A stretch of 64,000 nucleotides of DNA from Roseburia sp. (lineage in GTDB: Bacteria; Bacillota; Clostridia; Lachnospirales; Lachnospiraceae): positions 70,737-134,736 of the forward strand of contig JAHZFL010000002.1 in the NCBI GenBank assembly GCA_019421345.1, in the 5' to 3' direction. Below are positions 16,424 through 25,352 of this stretch, piece by piece. The position numbers were made by a program, and so were the translations under genes. Numbering within the stretch: the first letter of the stretch is position 1; each line of letters opens with the position of its first letter. Below the pieces are notes generated by a model. It did no database searches and had not been told where the DNA came from. It worked only from the letters and a program-made list of their open reading frames with translations.

Positions 16424-18088
16424 CTATACCTCCATAATGATCGGCATGATCATCGGACGGCGCTTTGTCTCCTTCCAGACAAAGTCTCCGAGGGAATCCT
16501 TGATCTCGGTCTTGATCTTGCCCCAGTCTGTAATTCCCTTATCCATGCAGTACTGCATCTTATCATCCAAAAGGTTCTTCGCCTCCTCCATCAGACTCTC
16601 CGAGCCCCGGACATAGACAAAGCCTCTTGACACAAGATCGGGTCCTGCCAAAAGCTGTCCCGAACCGCTCTCCAATGTCAGCACCACGATGATGATACCG
16701 TCCTCCGCCAGATGCTGGCGGTCACGCAGCACGATATTTCCGACATCGCCCACGCCAAGACCATCTACCATGATCGCTCCCGTATGCACCTTGCCGGTCA
16801 CCGCCGCGCTCTCCTCAGAAAGCTCCAGCACGTCTCCAGTAGAGATCAGGAAAATATTTTCCTTTGGAATCCCAAGCTCCTGCGCCACCTTCGCCTGTGC
16901 GATCAGGTGACGGTACTCCCCATGTATCGGCACTGCATATTTCGGTCTTACCAGCGAATAAATCAGCTTGATCTCCTCCTGGCAGGCATGACCCGACACA
17001 TGCACATCCTGGAAAATCACATTTGCTCCCCTGATCGAAAGCTCGTTGATAATACGCGAAACTGCTTTTTCATTGCCCGGTATCGGGTTGGAGCTTAAAA
17101 CGATCGTATCGTTTGGCTTAATTGACACCTTCTTGTGAATGCCGCTCGCCATACGGGATAACGCCGCCATAGCCTCACCCTGACTTCCCGTCGTCACAAG
17201 AACAATCTTCTCATCAGGGTAGTGCTTTACCTCGTCAATATCGATCAGCGTATGATCCGGAATACGGACATAGCCAAGCTCTGATGCGATCCCTATGATA
17301 TTGACCATGCTGCGTCCCTCAACCGCAACCTTACGTCCATGCTTATAAGCAGTATTGATGATCTGCTGCACACGGTCTACATTTGATGCAAAGGTCGCGA
17401 CAATGATCCTGCGGTCCTTATTATCTGCAAACAGCTCCTCAAAGGTTCTGCCAACCGTCTTTTCCGATTTTGTAAATCCCGGACGCTCTGCATTGGTACT
17501 GTCGCACATCAGGGCAAGCACGCCCTTCTTTCCGATCTCGCCGAAACGCTGCAGATCGATCACATCGCCGAATACCGGCGTATAATCCACCTTAAAGTCT
17601 CCGGTATGAACCACGATACCCGCCGGAGAATAGATCGCGAGCGCCGCGGCATCCTGAATGCTGTGGTTTGTCTTGATAAACTCCACACGAAAACATCCAA
17701 GATTAATGTGCTGTCCGTGCTTTACCACCTTGCGCTTTACCTTCGTGAGCATATTGTGTTCACGCAGCTTATGCTCGATCAGACCGTTTGTAAGCTTCGT
17801 CGAATAAATCGGCACATTGATCTCACGCAGCACATAAGGAATCGCTCCGATGTGATCCTCATGACCATGCGTAATAAAAAAGCCCTTGACCTTCTCGATA
17901 TTCTCCCTCAGATAACTGATGTCCGGGATCACAAGGTCGATTCCATACATGTCATCCTCAGGAAATGAGAGACCGCAGTCCACAACAATAATACTGTCTT
18001 CGTACTCAAAGGCAGTAATGTTCATACCAATCTGCTGCAATCCTCCCAATGGAATGATCTTCAGCTTTGCAGTTTTTTCTTTTTTCAA
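16424..18088 (-). CDS. rnj: Ribonuclease J
   Basis: 554 residues. This metallo-beta-lactamase/beta-CASP ribonuclease performs 5'-3' exo- and endonucleolytic mRNA decay and rRNA maturation. The zinc site HGHEDHIGA is at 74-82, with further metal ligands in NHSIQDAAAL and the VVHTGDFKVD strand. The beta-CASP region includes FASNVDRVQQI and TTGSQGEAMAAL, and HVSGHACQEE and VPIHGEYRH follow. The C-terminal RNase J domain is intact. The start is TTG at 18088, eight bases after GGAGG. Its position between the yrzB-like and MltG-like genes breaks the order seen in Bacillus. Confidence 0.95.
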   Translation of the reverse strand: MKKEKTAKLKIIPLGGLQQIGMNITAFEYEDSIIVVDCGLSFPEDDMYGIDLVIPDISYLRENIEKVKGFFITHGHEDHIGAIPYVLREINVPIYSTKLTNGLIEHKLREHNMLTKVKRKVVKHGQHINLGCFRVEFIKTNHSIQDAAALAIYSPAGIVVHTGDFKVDYTPVFGDVIDLQRFGEIGKKGVLALMCDSTNAERPGFTKSEKTVGRTFEELFADNKDRRIIVATFASNVDRVQQIINTAYKHGRKVAVEGRSMVNIIGIASELGYVRIPDHTLIDIDEVKHYPDEKIVLVTTGSQGEAMAALSRMASGIHKKVSIKPNDTIVLSSNPIPGNEKAVSRIINELSIRGANVIFQDVHVSGHACQEEIKLIYSLVRPKYAVPIHGEYRHLIAQAKVAQELGIPKENIFLISTGDVLELSEESAAVTGKVHTGAIMVDGLGVGDVGNIVLRDRQHLAEDGIIIVVLTLESGSGQLLAGPDLVSRGFVYVRGSESLMEEAKNLLDDKMQYCMDKGITDWGKIKTEIKDSLGDFVWKETKRRPMIMPIIMEV

Positions 18089-18121
18089 AATATTACCTCC
18101 GTTCTTAACTTCATCTCTTTC

Positions 18122-18388
18122 TTACCGTTCGTATTCAATGTCTGCATCCTCGATCAGCTCCGCAAATATCTTGCCGACAGCCGTAAGCTCCGTGTCGTCC
18201 TCGACCATTTCGTACACGACCTCGTCGCCCTCCGTGCAAATTTCTTTCAAGATATATGCCTCACAGTCTTCTGTTTCCTTTTCCGTCACAAAAAGATATT
18301 TTGTTCCGCTTACCTTCGTCTCCTCAACTACAAAAAACGCAAGCTTCTCTTTGGATTTCGGGTCAATAAATACAACTTTCTCCATCAT
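18122..18388 (-). CDS. yrzB: DUF1292 protein (YrzB-like)
   Basis: 88 residues, very acidic. The pattern VFIDPKSKEKLAFFVVEE, KYLFVTEKE and DDTELTAVGKIFAELIEDAD is the small DUF1292 family. Its function is not known to me. It is the third member of the conserved ireB-ruvX-yrzB trio, with 15 bases to ruvX. GGAG lies eight bases before the first ATG. Confidence 0.85.
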   Translation of the reverse strand: MMEKVVFIDPKSKEKLAFFVVEETKVSGTKYLFVTEKETEDCEAYILKEICTEGDEVVYEMVEDDTELTAVGKIFAELIEDADIEYER

Positions 18389-18403
18389 TACAATTACTCC
18401 ATT

Positions 18404-18835
18404 TCATCGGCTGCCCATATGAAGTGAATCCAGATAACCCTGCAGGATAAACACCGCTGCAATCTTATCCACATACTTCTTTCGGTCCTCTCTCCTGATC
18501 CCTGTCTCCATCATGAGCCTGTCAGCCGAAACTGTCGTCAAACGCTCATCCCATAAGATGACCTCTACGCCCGTCCGGCGCTTAAGCATCTCCTGGAACT
18601 CTTTTGTTTTCCCGCAACGCTCACCCTCGGTATTATTCATATTCTTCGGGTAACCCAACACGATACGCTCTACCTGATATTCCCGCACAATTTCTTCTAT
18701 CCTTGCCAAAGACTGGCGCAGCTTATTAGGAGATTGCCTTCTGATAATCTCCAATCCCTGCGCCGTCAATAAAAGCTCGTCGCTGACCGCAACACCAACA
18801 GTCTTCGCGCCGAAATCCAATCCTAAAATCCGCAT
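18404..18835 (-). CDS. ruvX: Putative Holliday junction resolvase / pre-16S rRNA nuclease YqgF
   Basis: 143 residues with an RNase H-like fold: RILGLDFGAKTVGVAVSD at the start carries the first catalytic Asp (residue 6-7), IVLGYPKNMNNTEG follows, WDERLTTVSA carries the second acid, and RKKYVDKIAAVFILQGYLD the last Asp. The family is named for Holliday junction resolution, and in E. coli YqgF trims the 16S rRNA 5' end. It sits within the conserved ireB-ruvX-yrzB cluster. Confidence 0.93.
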   Translation of the reverse strand: MRILGLDFGAKTVGVAVSDELLLTAQGLEIIRRQSPNKLRQSLARIEEIVREYQVERIVLGYPKNMNNTEGERCGKTKEFQEMLKRRTGVEVILWDERLTTVSADRLMMETGIRREDRKKYVDKIAAVFILQGYLDSLHMGSR

Positions 18836-18861
18836 CTTAAAATATCGCCTTTCCGCGCAGC

Positions 18862-19125
18862 TTATTCCCAGTGGTTATTCCTGATATAGGCGGTTAAAAC
18901 CTCCTCCACCAGTTCATCACGCTCTACCTTCATGATCAGACTTCTTGCATTCTTATAGCTGGTGATATAGGTAGGATCACCAGACATAATATATCCAACA
19001 ATCTGATTAACCGGATTATAGCCCTTCTCCGTCAGTGCATGATAGACGATCGTCAGTATCTCACTCACCTTAAGCTCCGGCTCTTTTTCTACTTTAAAAT
19101 ATTGTGTGTTATTGATATTCTGCAT
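18862..19125 (-). CDS. ireB: IreB family regulatory phosphoprotein
   Basis: 87 residues from ATG 19125, which has AAGGG ten bases before; a GTG three codons upstream has worse spacing. The family core ILTIVYHALTEKGYNPVNQI and VGYIMSGDPTYITSYKNAR is nearly diagnostic. In Enterococcus IreB is phosphorylated by the PASTA kinase IreK and affects cephalosporin resistance and envelope stress. The early Thr (NNTQYF) could be the phosphorylated site by analogy. It heads the cluster with ruvX and yrzB. Confidence 0.93.
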   Translation of the reverse strand: MQNINNTQYFKVEKEPELKVSEILTIVYHALTEKGYNPVNQIVGYIMSGDPTYITSYKNARSLIMKVERDELVEEVLTAYIRNNHWE

Positions 19126-19220
19126 ATTTGTCACGCCCTTATACCTGCTCTCACAAGAATTTGTGCATTTTATCCTCTTGTGCGAAAAGCATTGCTATTT
19201 TCATTTTAATATAGTTTGTC

Positions 19221-20528
19221 CTAAAATTCAACCATAAGATAAATGCCTTCCGTCAGTTCTTTTTTTACGACGCCCGAAACAAACTGATTCTGCAGCTCCC
19301 TCTCACTCTGTACGGCAACCTTGACATACTCCTTCGTATAACCCGTATAGTATGTCTCTCCCTCCCAGAGAAACTTCTCCTCAAGGAGCGCCTGCGTCTC
19401 TTTTCCTATATAGTAATCGCGAAACTCTCTCGACATGCGCGCGCCCAATGCGAGCAGCTCCTCGCTGCGCCTCTTTTTTATCTCCTCCGGTATCTGATCC
19501 TTCATTGCCGCGGCCTTCGTTCCCTCGCGCTTGGAATACTGGAAAATATGCATCTCATAAAAACGGATGCGCTCTAAATATGCCCGCGTCATCTCAAATT
19601 CTTCTTCCGTCTCTCCCGGAAATCCAACGATCACATCCGTGGTGATCGCCGGATGCGTAAAATATCTGCGCAAAATTTCACAGCCCTTTTCATATTCCGC
19701 AGTATCATACCGTCTGTTCATGCGGGAGAGCGTCGCGTCACAGCCGCTCTGTAATGACAGATGAAAATGCGGGCAGATCTTCTCCATACCTGCGAGCCTT
19801 GCGGCAAACTCCTCCGTCACAATGCGCGGCTCTAAGCTGCCCAGCCGGATTCTGCGAATTCCCTTTTCTTTGTGAACCTGTTCGATCAGATGCATCAGAC
19901 TGTCACCTGTATCTACTCCGTAAGAGCTTAGGTGGATACCGGTCAGCACAACCTCCTGATAACCGTTGGCTGCCAGCCTGCGGACCTCCGCCAGCACCTC
20001 CTGTGCGGCGCGGCTTCTAACCCTGCCGCGCGCAAACGGTATGATACAATAGCTGCAAAACTGGTTGCAGCCGTCCTGCACCTTGATAAACGCTCTCGTA
20101 TGCTCTGCCGTCTTTTCCAAAAACAGCTCCTCATACTCCTGTTTCTCATGATTAATATCTGTCACGCTTGTCGTCTTTCCGCAAGACGCTTCATATTCGT
20201 TCAGAAGCTCTAACAGGGCATGCTTTTTATTATTTCCTATGACAATGTCAATCGCATCATCGACAAGCGCCTGCTCCTCCTTTGTCTGCACATAGCATCC
20301 CGCTCCGACAACGATCGCCTCAGGATTCATCTTTTTTGCCCGGTGCAGCATCTGCCTTGATTTCCTGTCCGCCATATTCGTCACCGAACAGGTATTGATC
20401 ACATAGACATCGGCGCGCTCCGTAAAGGGTACGATCTCATATCCGGCGCCCTCCAACAACTGCTGCATCGCCTCCGTCTCATATGCATTTACCTTACATC
20501 CCAAATTATGTAACGCCGCTTTTTTCAT
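19221..20528 (-). CDS. mtaB: tRNA t6A37 methylthiotransferase MtaB
   Basis: 435 residues. This radical-SAM enzyme converts t6A37 to ms2t6A in ANN-decoding tRNAs. The N-terminal methylthiotransferase domain has Cys11, Cys47 and Cys79-type ligands (LHNLGCKVNAYE, INTCSVTN, GAGCYVQ) for one 4Fe-4S cluster. The radical-SAM Cys triad is in DGCNQFCSYCIIPFARG. The C-terminal TRAM-type domain spans about 370-435. The MtaB rather than MiaB assignment rests on the start and on IIPFARGRVRSR. It is one of several tRNA-modification genes in this region. Confidence 0.95.
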   Translation of the reverse strand: MKKAALHNLGCKVNAYETEAMQQLLEGAGYEIVPFTERADVYVINTCSVTNMADRKSRQMLHRAKKMNPEAIVVGAGCYVQTKEEQALVDDAIDIVIGNNKKHALLELLNEYEASCGKTTSVTDINHEKQEYEELFLEKTAEHTRAFIKVQDGCNQFCSYCIIPFARGRVRSRAAQEVLAEVRRLAANGYQEVVLTGIHLSSYGVDTGDSLMHLIEQVHKEKGIRRIRLGSLEPRIVTEEFAARLAGMEKICPHFHLSLQSGCDATLSRMNRRYDTAEYEKGCEILRRYFTHPAITTDVIVGFPGETEEEFEMTRAYLERIRFYEMHIFQYSKREGTKAAAMKDQIPEEIKKRRSEELLALGARMSREFRDYYIGKETQALLEEKFLWEGETYYTGYTKEYVKVAVQSERELQNQFVSGVVKKELTEGIYLMVEF

Positions 20529-20646
20529 TTCTACCTCCTTTTTGTATTGCTTCCATTTAAACGTGGGCGCACAAATCTCCGGCTGAAAAATTTCTGTCTA
20601 TGATCCTTCAGCCTTATTTCCTGCTCATTTTCACTTGCTTTTTATG

Positions 20647-20675
20647 TTGACTTTTCCATGAAAAACCATTACTAT
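20647..20675 (+). promoter_or_regulatory. Predicted promoter of the HPr-like gene
   Basis: TTGACT (20647-20652), 17-base spacer, TACTAT (20670-20675), with AAGGAGG at about 20702-20708 before the ATG at 20717. It fires away from mtaB. Confidence 0.65.
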
Positions 20676-20716
20676 AGAACTATCTTGAAACAGTTAATTC
20701 TAAGGAGGTTTTTCAC

Positions 20717-20947
20717 ATGAAAACAGTACAGATTTCTTTAAACTCCATTGACAAGGTAAAGTCTTTTGTCAACGCTATCACACAGTATGAATTTGATTTT
20801 GACTTAATCTCTGGCAGATATGTGATTGACGCAAAGTCTATTATGGGTATCTTCAGCTTAGATTTATCCAAGCCGATCGACCTTGCCATTCACGCAGAGA
20901 CGAATGTGGACGAGATAATGGAAACCTTGAAGCCGTATCTGATCTAA
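20717..20947 (+). CDS. HPr-like protein without the phosphotransfer His
   Basis: 76 residues that align along the length of HPr. The stretch DAKSIMGIFSLDLS (38-51) matches the HPr regulatory loop around Ser46, here Ser41. The segment that normally holds His15 and Arg17 reads LNSIDKVKSF, with neither residue, so it cannot take phosphate from enzyme I in the usual way. The pattern is like Bacillus Crh, which lacks His15 but keeps Ser46 for HPr kinase and CcpA signalling. Alone on the plus strand with a strong ribosome site, a promoter and a perfect terminator, it is a self-contained gene. Confidence 0.85.
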   Translation: MKTVQISLNSIDKVKSFVNAITQYEFDFDLISGRYVIDAKSIMGIFSLDLSKPIDLAIHAETNVDEIMETLKPYLI

Positions 20948-20963
20948 TTTCTTAAAATGCGCA

Positions 20964-20989
20964 CCGCAGGAAAATTTCCTGCGGTTTTT
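20964..20989 (+). terminator. Terminator of the HPr-like gene
   Basis: Perfect hairpin CCGCAGGAAA-A-TTTCCTGCGG (20964-20984) followed by TTTTT, 17 bases after the stop. Confidence 0.95.
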
Positions 20990-20992
20990 CTA

Positions 20993-21067
20993 TTTACAAT
21001 GATCATGAACGGAAAACCGCTTACTGTGGTCATGCGTACTTTTGTTTTAATCCACCATCATTGTAAA
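20993..21067. repeat. Nested inverted repeat between the HPr-like gene and thiI
   Basis: TTTACAATGAT (20993-21003) is answered by its exact complement ATCATTGTAAA (21057-21067). Inside lie CATGA / TCATG and a CGG-AAAA-CCG hairpin. It sits ten bases past the thiI stop and could end thiI transcription, though the minus strand has no T run. Confidence 0.6.
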
Positions 21068-21076
21068 TTAATTTTC

Positions 21077-22264
21077 TTATCCTTCAATCTCTATCACTTC
21101 TGTCGTGTCGATCGCCGCCTGCATCAGCGCGTCGATCTTCTCATCAAGCTTCTTCTCATCATTGTGGATCACATTTAAGCTCGGCTTTGTGACCGGATGC
21201 TTTGCAACAAAAATCGTACAGCAGTCCTCATACGGCAAAATCGACGTCTCGTATGCGCCGATCCGCTCGGACACCTCTACGATCTCCTGCTTATCAAAGC
21301 CGATCAGCGGACGGTACACGGGCATCGTGCAGACCTCGTTTGTCGCCGCTAATGACTGCATCGTCTGGCTTGCCACCTGTCCGATGCTCTCTCCGGTAAT
21401 CAGTCCCAGACATTTATGTTCCTTCGCAAAATGCTCCGCAAGCTTCATCATGTAGCGTCGCATGATAATCGTAAGCTCCTCATGCGGGCACTGCTCATAA
21501 ATGTAGAGCTGAATATCCGTAAAGTTTACGACATGAAGCTTCATCGGACCGGAATATTTTGCAACAATCTTCGCCAGATCAACAACCTTCTGCTTTGCGC
21601 GCTCTGACGTATAAGGCGGCGCGTGAAAATAAACCGCGTCTATGGAGACGCCGCGCTTTGCGATCATATAACCCGCCACCGGACTGTCAATTCCCCCGGA
21701 TAAGAGCAGCATCGCGCTGCCGTTTGTCCCGACCGGCATACCGCCCGGTCCGGGAATGATCACAGAATAAATATTGATCTGATTGCGTATCTCAACATTC
21801 AGTACAACCTCAGGCTGATGCACGTCCACACGGGTTTCCGGAAATGCCTCCAAAATCTTCTCGCCCAGCTTTGCATTGATCTCCATCGACTCCATCGGGT
21901 AATTTTTACGCGCACGCCTCGCATTGACCTTAAAGGTAAACTGCTTGTCCGCATAAACGCGGTCGATGTAGGCAAGCACTTCCTCTGCAAGACGCTCAAA
22001 GCCTTCGTCCTCAATGAGAACAACCGGACAGATTCCGACGATTCCGAAAACACATTTTAATGCGCCCATCACCTCGTCATAATCGTACTCTCCCTCTGTA
22101 TCCACATAAATCCGTCCCTGCTCCTTGCGCACGCGGAATTTACCGTCCACCTTTTTTAACACACGGCTGATCCTGCCGACAAGCGCATCCTCGAACAAAT
22201 AACGATTTTTCCCCTTAATCGCAATTTCTGCGTACTTAATTAAAAATGATCTGTACATAATCAT
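21077..22264 (-). CDS. thiI: tRNA 4-thiouridine synthetase ThiI
   Basis: 395 residues. An N-terminal ferredoxin-like/THUMP part (about 1-165) binds tRNA. It is followed by the PP-loop domain with LLLSGGIDSPVAGYM, which activates U8 for sulfur transfer. ITGESIGQVASQTMQSL and DCCTIFVAKHP are further family marks. There is no C-terminal rhodanese domain, as in Bacillus, where a dedicated cysteine desulfurase supplies sulfur directly. That desulfurase gene is 13 bases upstream. I chose the ATG at 22264, eight bases after GGAGG; the frame stays open to 22291 but would overlap the upstream gene. Confidence 0.95.
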   Translation of the reverse strand: MIMYRSFLIKYAEIAIKGKNRYLFEDALVGRISRVLKKVDGKFRVRKEQGRIYVDTEGEYDYDEVMGALKCVFGIVGICPVVLIEDEGFERLAEEVLAYIDRVYADKQFTFKVNARRARKNYPMESMEINAKLGEKILEAFPETRVDVHQPEVVLNVEIRNQINIYSVIIPGPGGMPVGTNGSAMLLLSGGIDSPVAGYMIAKRGVSIDAVYFHAPPYTSERAKQKVVDLAKIVAKYSGPMKLHVVNFTDIQLYIYEQCPHEELTIIMRRYMMKLAEHFAKEHKCLGLITGESIGQVASQTMQSLAATNEVCTMPVYRPLIGFDKQEIVEVSERIGAYETSILPYEDCCTIFVAKHPVTKPSLNVIHNDEKKLDEKIDALMQAAIDTTEVIEIEG

Positions 22265-22277
22265 AGTCCTGTCCTCC

Positions 22278-23432
22278 CTATCTGCGAACAAATTTTCTGC
22301 GGAACGGAATGATCTCCTTTAGCTTTGCCACCGTGTAATCAATCTCCTCCTGCGTCGTATCAACGCTAAGGCTGATACGGATCGTCGATTCCACTGCACC
22401 TTTGGAAAGCCCAAGTGCCTGCAGTGTGCGGCTTGGCGCAGGCTTATGCGAGGAGCAGGCGCTGCCCGCCGACACATAGATACCATATTCCTCCAGAGAA
22501 TGCAGCATGACCTCGCTCCTGACATCACGAATACTGATGCTTACAATGTGCGGCGCGCAGCTTCTGTCTGCTCTGCCATTTACCGTCACGCCCTCAATCT
22601 CCCCGATCCCTGCGATCAGACGCTCTCTTAGTGCATACATCCGCTCTGTTTTTTCCTCAAAGTTCTCATAAATCTCCTCCGCAGCTTCTCCAAGCGCAGC
22701 TGCCCCCGGCACATTCTCCGTTCCGGATCGCAGACCCTTTTGCTGCCCGCCGCCAAAAATCATCGGCTGAACCTTTACCTTATCTGCAATATACAAAAAT
22801 CCCGTACCCTTGGGCGCATGAATCTTATGACCGCTGACCGAAAGAAGGTCAATCCCCCATTTTTGAGGGTAAATATGAAATTTTCCGTATGCCTGAATCG
22901 CATCCACATGAAACAGCGTCTTTGGGTTCTTTTCCTTGATCAGCCTTCCCGCCTCCATCACAGGCTCCAAAGCGCCAATTTCATTATTTACCATCATGAT
23001 CGACACAAGCACTGTGTCTTCCCGCAGAGCGCACCGCAATTCTTCTAAGGAAATCACACCGTCCCGTTCGACAGACAGCTCCGTGATCTCATATCCAAGC
23101 TCCTTTAAATGCGCCAGCGGCGCATGGACAGACGGATGCTCAATGGCAGTTGTAATGATATGTCTGCCAAGCCGCCGGTTTGCCAATGCCCCGCCGATCA
23201 GCGCCAGATTATTCGATTCTGTTCCGCCGGAGGTGAACAAAAGCGCTCTACCATCAATCTTTAACGTACGCGCAATCTGCTCGCGCGCCCGTCGGATGTA
23301 ATCCTCCGCTTCTTTCCCCTTATTGTGCAGCGAGGAGGGATTTCCATAATCCTCCGTCAATATCTGCATCATCAAATCCCTTACGCGCACACTGCATCGG
23401 GTCGTTGCCGAATTATCCAAATATACTTCCAT
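22278..23432 (-). CDS. Cysteine desulfurase, NifS/NifZ type
   Basis: About 384 residues, class V aminotransferase fold. It begins MEVYLDNSATT. The PLP Lys lies in SVSGHKIHAPKGTGF, and the sulfur-carrying Cys in VSAGSACSSHKPAPSR. It removes sulfur from cysteine for transfer to ThiI, judged by the direct pairing with thiI as in Bacillus nifZ-thiI. It is probably not the general iron-sulfur IscS/SufS, since no scaffold gene is near. The ATG at 23432 has GAAGG about ten bases before it; the longer frame overlaps rsmE. Confidence 0.93.
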   Translation of the reverse strand: MEVYLDNSATTRCSVRVRDLMMQILTEDYGNPSSLHNKGKEAEDYIRRAREQIARTLKIDGRALLFTSGGTESNNLALIGGALANRRLGRHIITTAIEHPSVHAPLAHLKELGYEITELSVERDGVISLEELRCALREDTVLVSIMMVNNEIGALEPVMEAGRLIKEKNPKTLFHVDAIQAYGKFHIYPQKWGIDLLSVSGHKIHAPKGTGFLYIADKVKVQPMIFGGGQQKGLRSGTENVPGAAALGEAAEEIYENFEEKTERMYALRERLIAGIGEIEGVTVNGRADRSCAPHIVSISIRDVRSEVMLHSLEEYGIYVSAGSACSSHKPAPSRTLQALGLSKGAVESTIRISLSVDTTQEEIDYTVAKLKEIIPFRRKFVRR

Positions 23433-23448
23433 TTTTTCCACGCCTTCT

Positions 23449-24195
23449 TTATTCTTTACCCGCCTCAAGATGATACATCAGAACAGACAAAGCGGCAAGT
23501 CCTGCCGTCTCCGTCCGCAAAATGCGTCCTCCGAGAGATATAAGCCTCATATCATATTCACGCGCCTGCGCAATTTCTCCGTCCGCAAAACCGCCCTCCG
23601 GTCCGATAAAAATGCCGACGCTCTGCCCCGGTACGATCGCCTCCATGGCTTCTCGCGTCGCTGCCATCCCACGCGCGTTCTCATAGGGAACCAGGACAAC
23701 ATCAAGCTCTGCCGCTGCCGCTAACGCCTCCTGATAACTCATCAGATGCCCCACCTTTGGGATGATGCTTCTCTTTGACTGCTTAGCGGCGCTCTTTGCG
23801 ATCTCCTGCCAGCGCGCCGTCTTTGCCGCCGCCTTTTTTTCATCAAGCTTTACCACACAGTTTTTCATCGCCACCGGAATAATCTCGTATGCACCAAGCT
23901 CCACTGCCTTTTGAATAATAAGCTCCATCTTATCGCTTTTGGGAAGTCCCTGAAACAGAGAAATGCGGCTGGGAAGCTCCGTGTCCGAAGCGCACTCCTC
24001 CACAAGTGCGACAAGCACCGTCTCCCCGGCAAACGCTGCAATCTCACCAAAATAACTTTTGCCCGATGTGCTGCTGATACGCACGCGCTCGCCGCGCTTC
24101 ATACGCAATACGCTTTTGATATGGTTGACATCGCTTCCCTCAATGGTCACAGTGTGCTTCCCGACCTGCGTATCCTCTACAAAAAACTGATACAT
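23449..24195 (-). CDS. rsmE: 16S rRNA (m3U1498) methyltransferase RsmE
   Basis: 248 residues. An N-terminal PUA-like domain (HVRRVLRMKRGE-type segment, here HIKSVLRMKRGERVRI) is followed by a SPOUT domain with a trefoil knot. The knot motifs are VGIFIGPEGGFADGE and SLGGRILRTETAGLAAL. It methylates N3 of U1498 in 16S rRNA. The prmA-rsmE order is conserved widely in Firmicutes. Confidence 0.96.
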   Translation of the reverse strand: MYQFFVEDTQVGKHTVTIEGSDVNHIKSVLRMKRGERVRISSTSGKSYFGEIAAFAGETVLVALVEECASDTELPSRISLFQGLPKSDKMELIIQKAVELGAYEIIPVAMKNCVVKLDEKKAAAKTARWQEIAKSAAKQSKRSIIPKVGHLMSYQEALAAAAELDVVLVPYENARGMAATREAMEAIVPGQSVGIFIGPEGGFADGEIAQAREYDMRLISLGGRILRTETAGLAALSVLMYHLEAGKE

Positions 24196-24249
24196 AACCT
24201 GTTCCTCTTATCCTGCGCAGACTTTCCCCGTTTTTTCCGAGAACTGACG

Positions 24250-25230
24250 CTATTTTCTCGCCGTGATATTCACCCACTCGCCCTGATGGTGAATTTCCAC
24301 AACGGTAAGTCCCGCCTGCTCGATCGCTTCCTTCACTTCATTTTCCTTAAAATCAATAATCCCGGATGTGATAAAATAGCCGCCCTCTTTTAAAAGCGCC
24401 GGAATCACAGGCGCCATCGGGATGATGACGTCCGCCAGAATATTTGCGACCACAATCTCATATTTCTCACTGCCGACCTCCTGCTGCAATGCCGCATCAT
24501 CGATCAGATTACCGACGTAAAATGTTCCAAGCGACGCATCCAGATGGTTGACCTCCATATTCTCCCGCGTGGACGTCATACAGTCCGCATCGAGATCTGT
24601 CCCAACAACTGCAGACGCACCGAGCTTTAACGCCACGATCGACAAAATCCCGCTGCCACAGCCAACGTCAAGCACCCGCGGCTTTGTCCACTCCGGCGTA
24701 TACTCCCTCGTACCGCGGATATATTTTAACAACTGACGGATACAAAGCTGCGTCGTCTCATGCTTTCCCGTGCCAAACGACACGCCCGGATCGATCTCGA
24801 TCAAAAACTTGTCCCCATCCTCCGGCTTTAACGTCTCCCACGTCGGCTTGATCAGAATATCATCAATGTAAAAAGATGAGAAAAACTGTTTCCAGTTGTT
24901 GATCCAGTCCAAATCCTCCGTCTCATCGGAGGTGATAACGCCGCTGCCGACCTCCACCGTCCGGCGCAGCTCCTCTAACGCAAGCTTGACCTCCTTTAAG
25001 AGCTCCGTGAAATCCTCTCCGTGATCCTCAAGGTAAAAGCTGACATGACTGATCCCCTCGTCCGGCGGAAGCTCCGGCAGAAAATCAATAAACATATCCG
25101 CCTGATCCTCCTTGGAAAGAGGAATGTTGTCCTCAATCTCCACGCCCTCAATGCCAAGCTCCATGAGCATGGCGCTCATAAAATCCTCAGCCGCTGTCGT
25201 CGTCTCGATCGTATATTTCTTCCACTTCAT
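24250..25230 (-). CDS. prmA: Ribosomal protein L11 methyltransferase
   Basis: 326 residues. The N-terminal substrate-recognition domain starts MKWKKYTIETTT and the C-terminal methyltransferase domain carries FGTGKHETTQLC and VLDVGCGSGILSIVALKLGA. The closing NILADVIIPMAPVIPALL and the catalytic surroundings are typical. It methylates L11 lysines and its N-terminus. The ATG at 25230 has GGAG nine bases upstream, while the ATG at 25245 has no good site. Confidence 0.96.
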   Translation of the reverse strand: MKWKKYTIETTTAAEDFMSAMLMELGIEGVEIEDNIPLSKEDQADMFIDFLPELPPDEGISHVSFYLEDHGEDFTELLKEVKLALEELRRTVEVGSGVITSDETEDLDWINNWKQFFSSFYIDDILIKPTWETLKPEDGDKFLIEIDPGVSFGTGKHETTQLCIRQLLKYIRGTREYTPEWTKPRVLDVGCGSGILSIVALKLGASAVVGTDLDADCMTSTRENMEVNHLDASLGTFYVGNLIDDAALQQEVGSEKYEIVVANILADVIIPMAPVIPALLKEGGYFITSGIIDFKENEVKEAIEQAGLTVVEIHHQGEWVNITARK

Positions 25231-25352
25231 AAAAAATGTCTCCATTCAGTATCTCTTTGCACAATAATAGATATAGTATCACAATTTACGGCTCGTTGCA
25301 AATAGGTGTTGTATTTTGTGGAATAGCCTCCTCTTTCCTCTCTGCGCCATCA

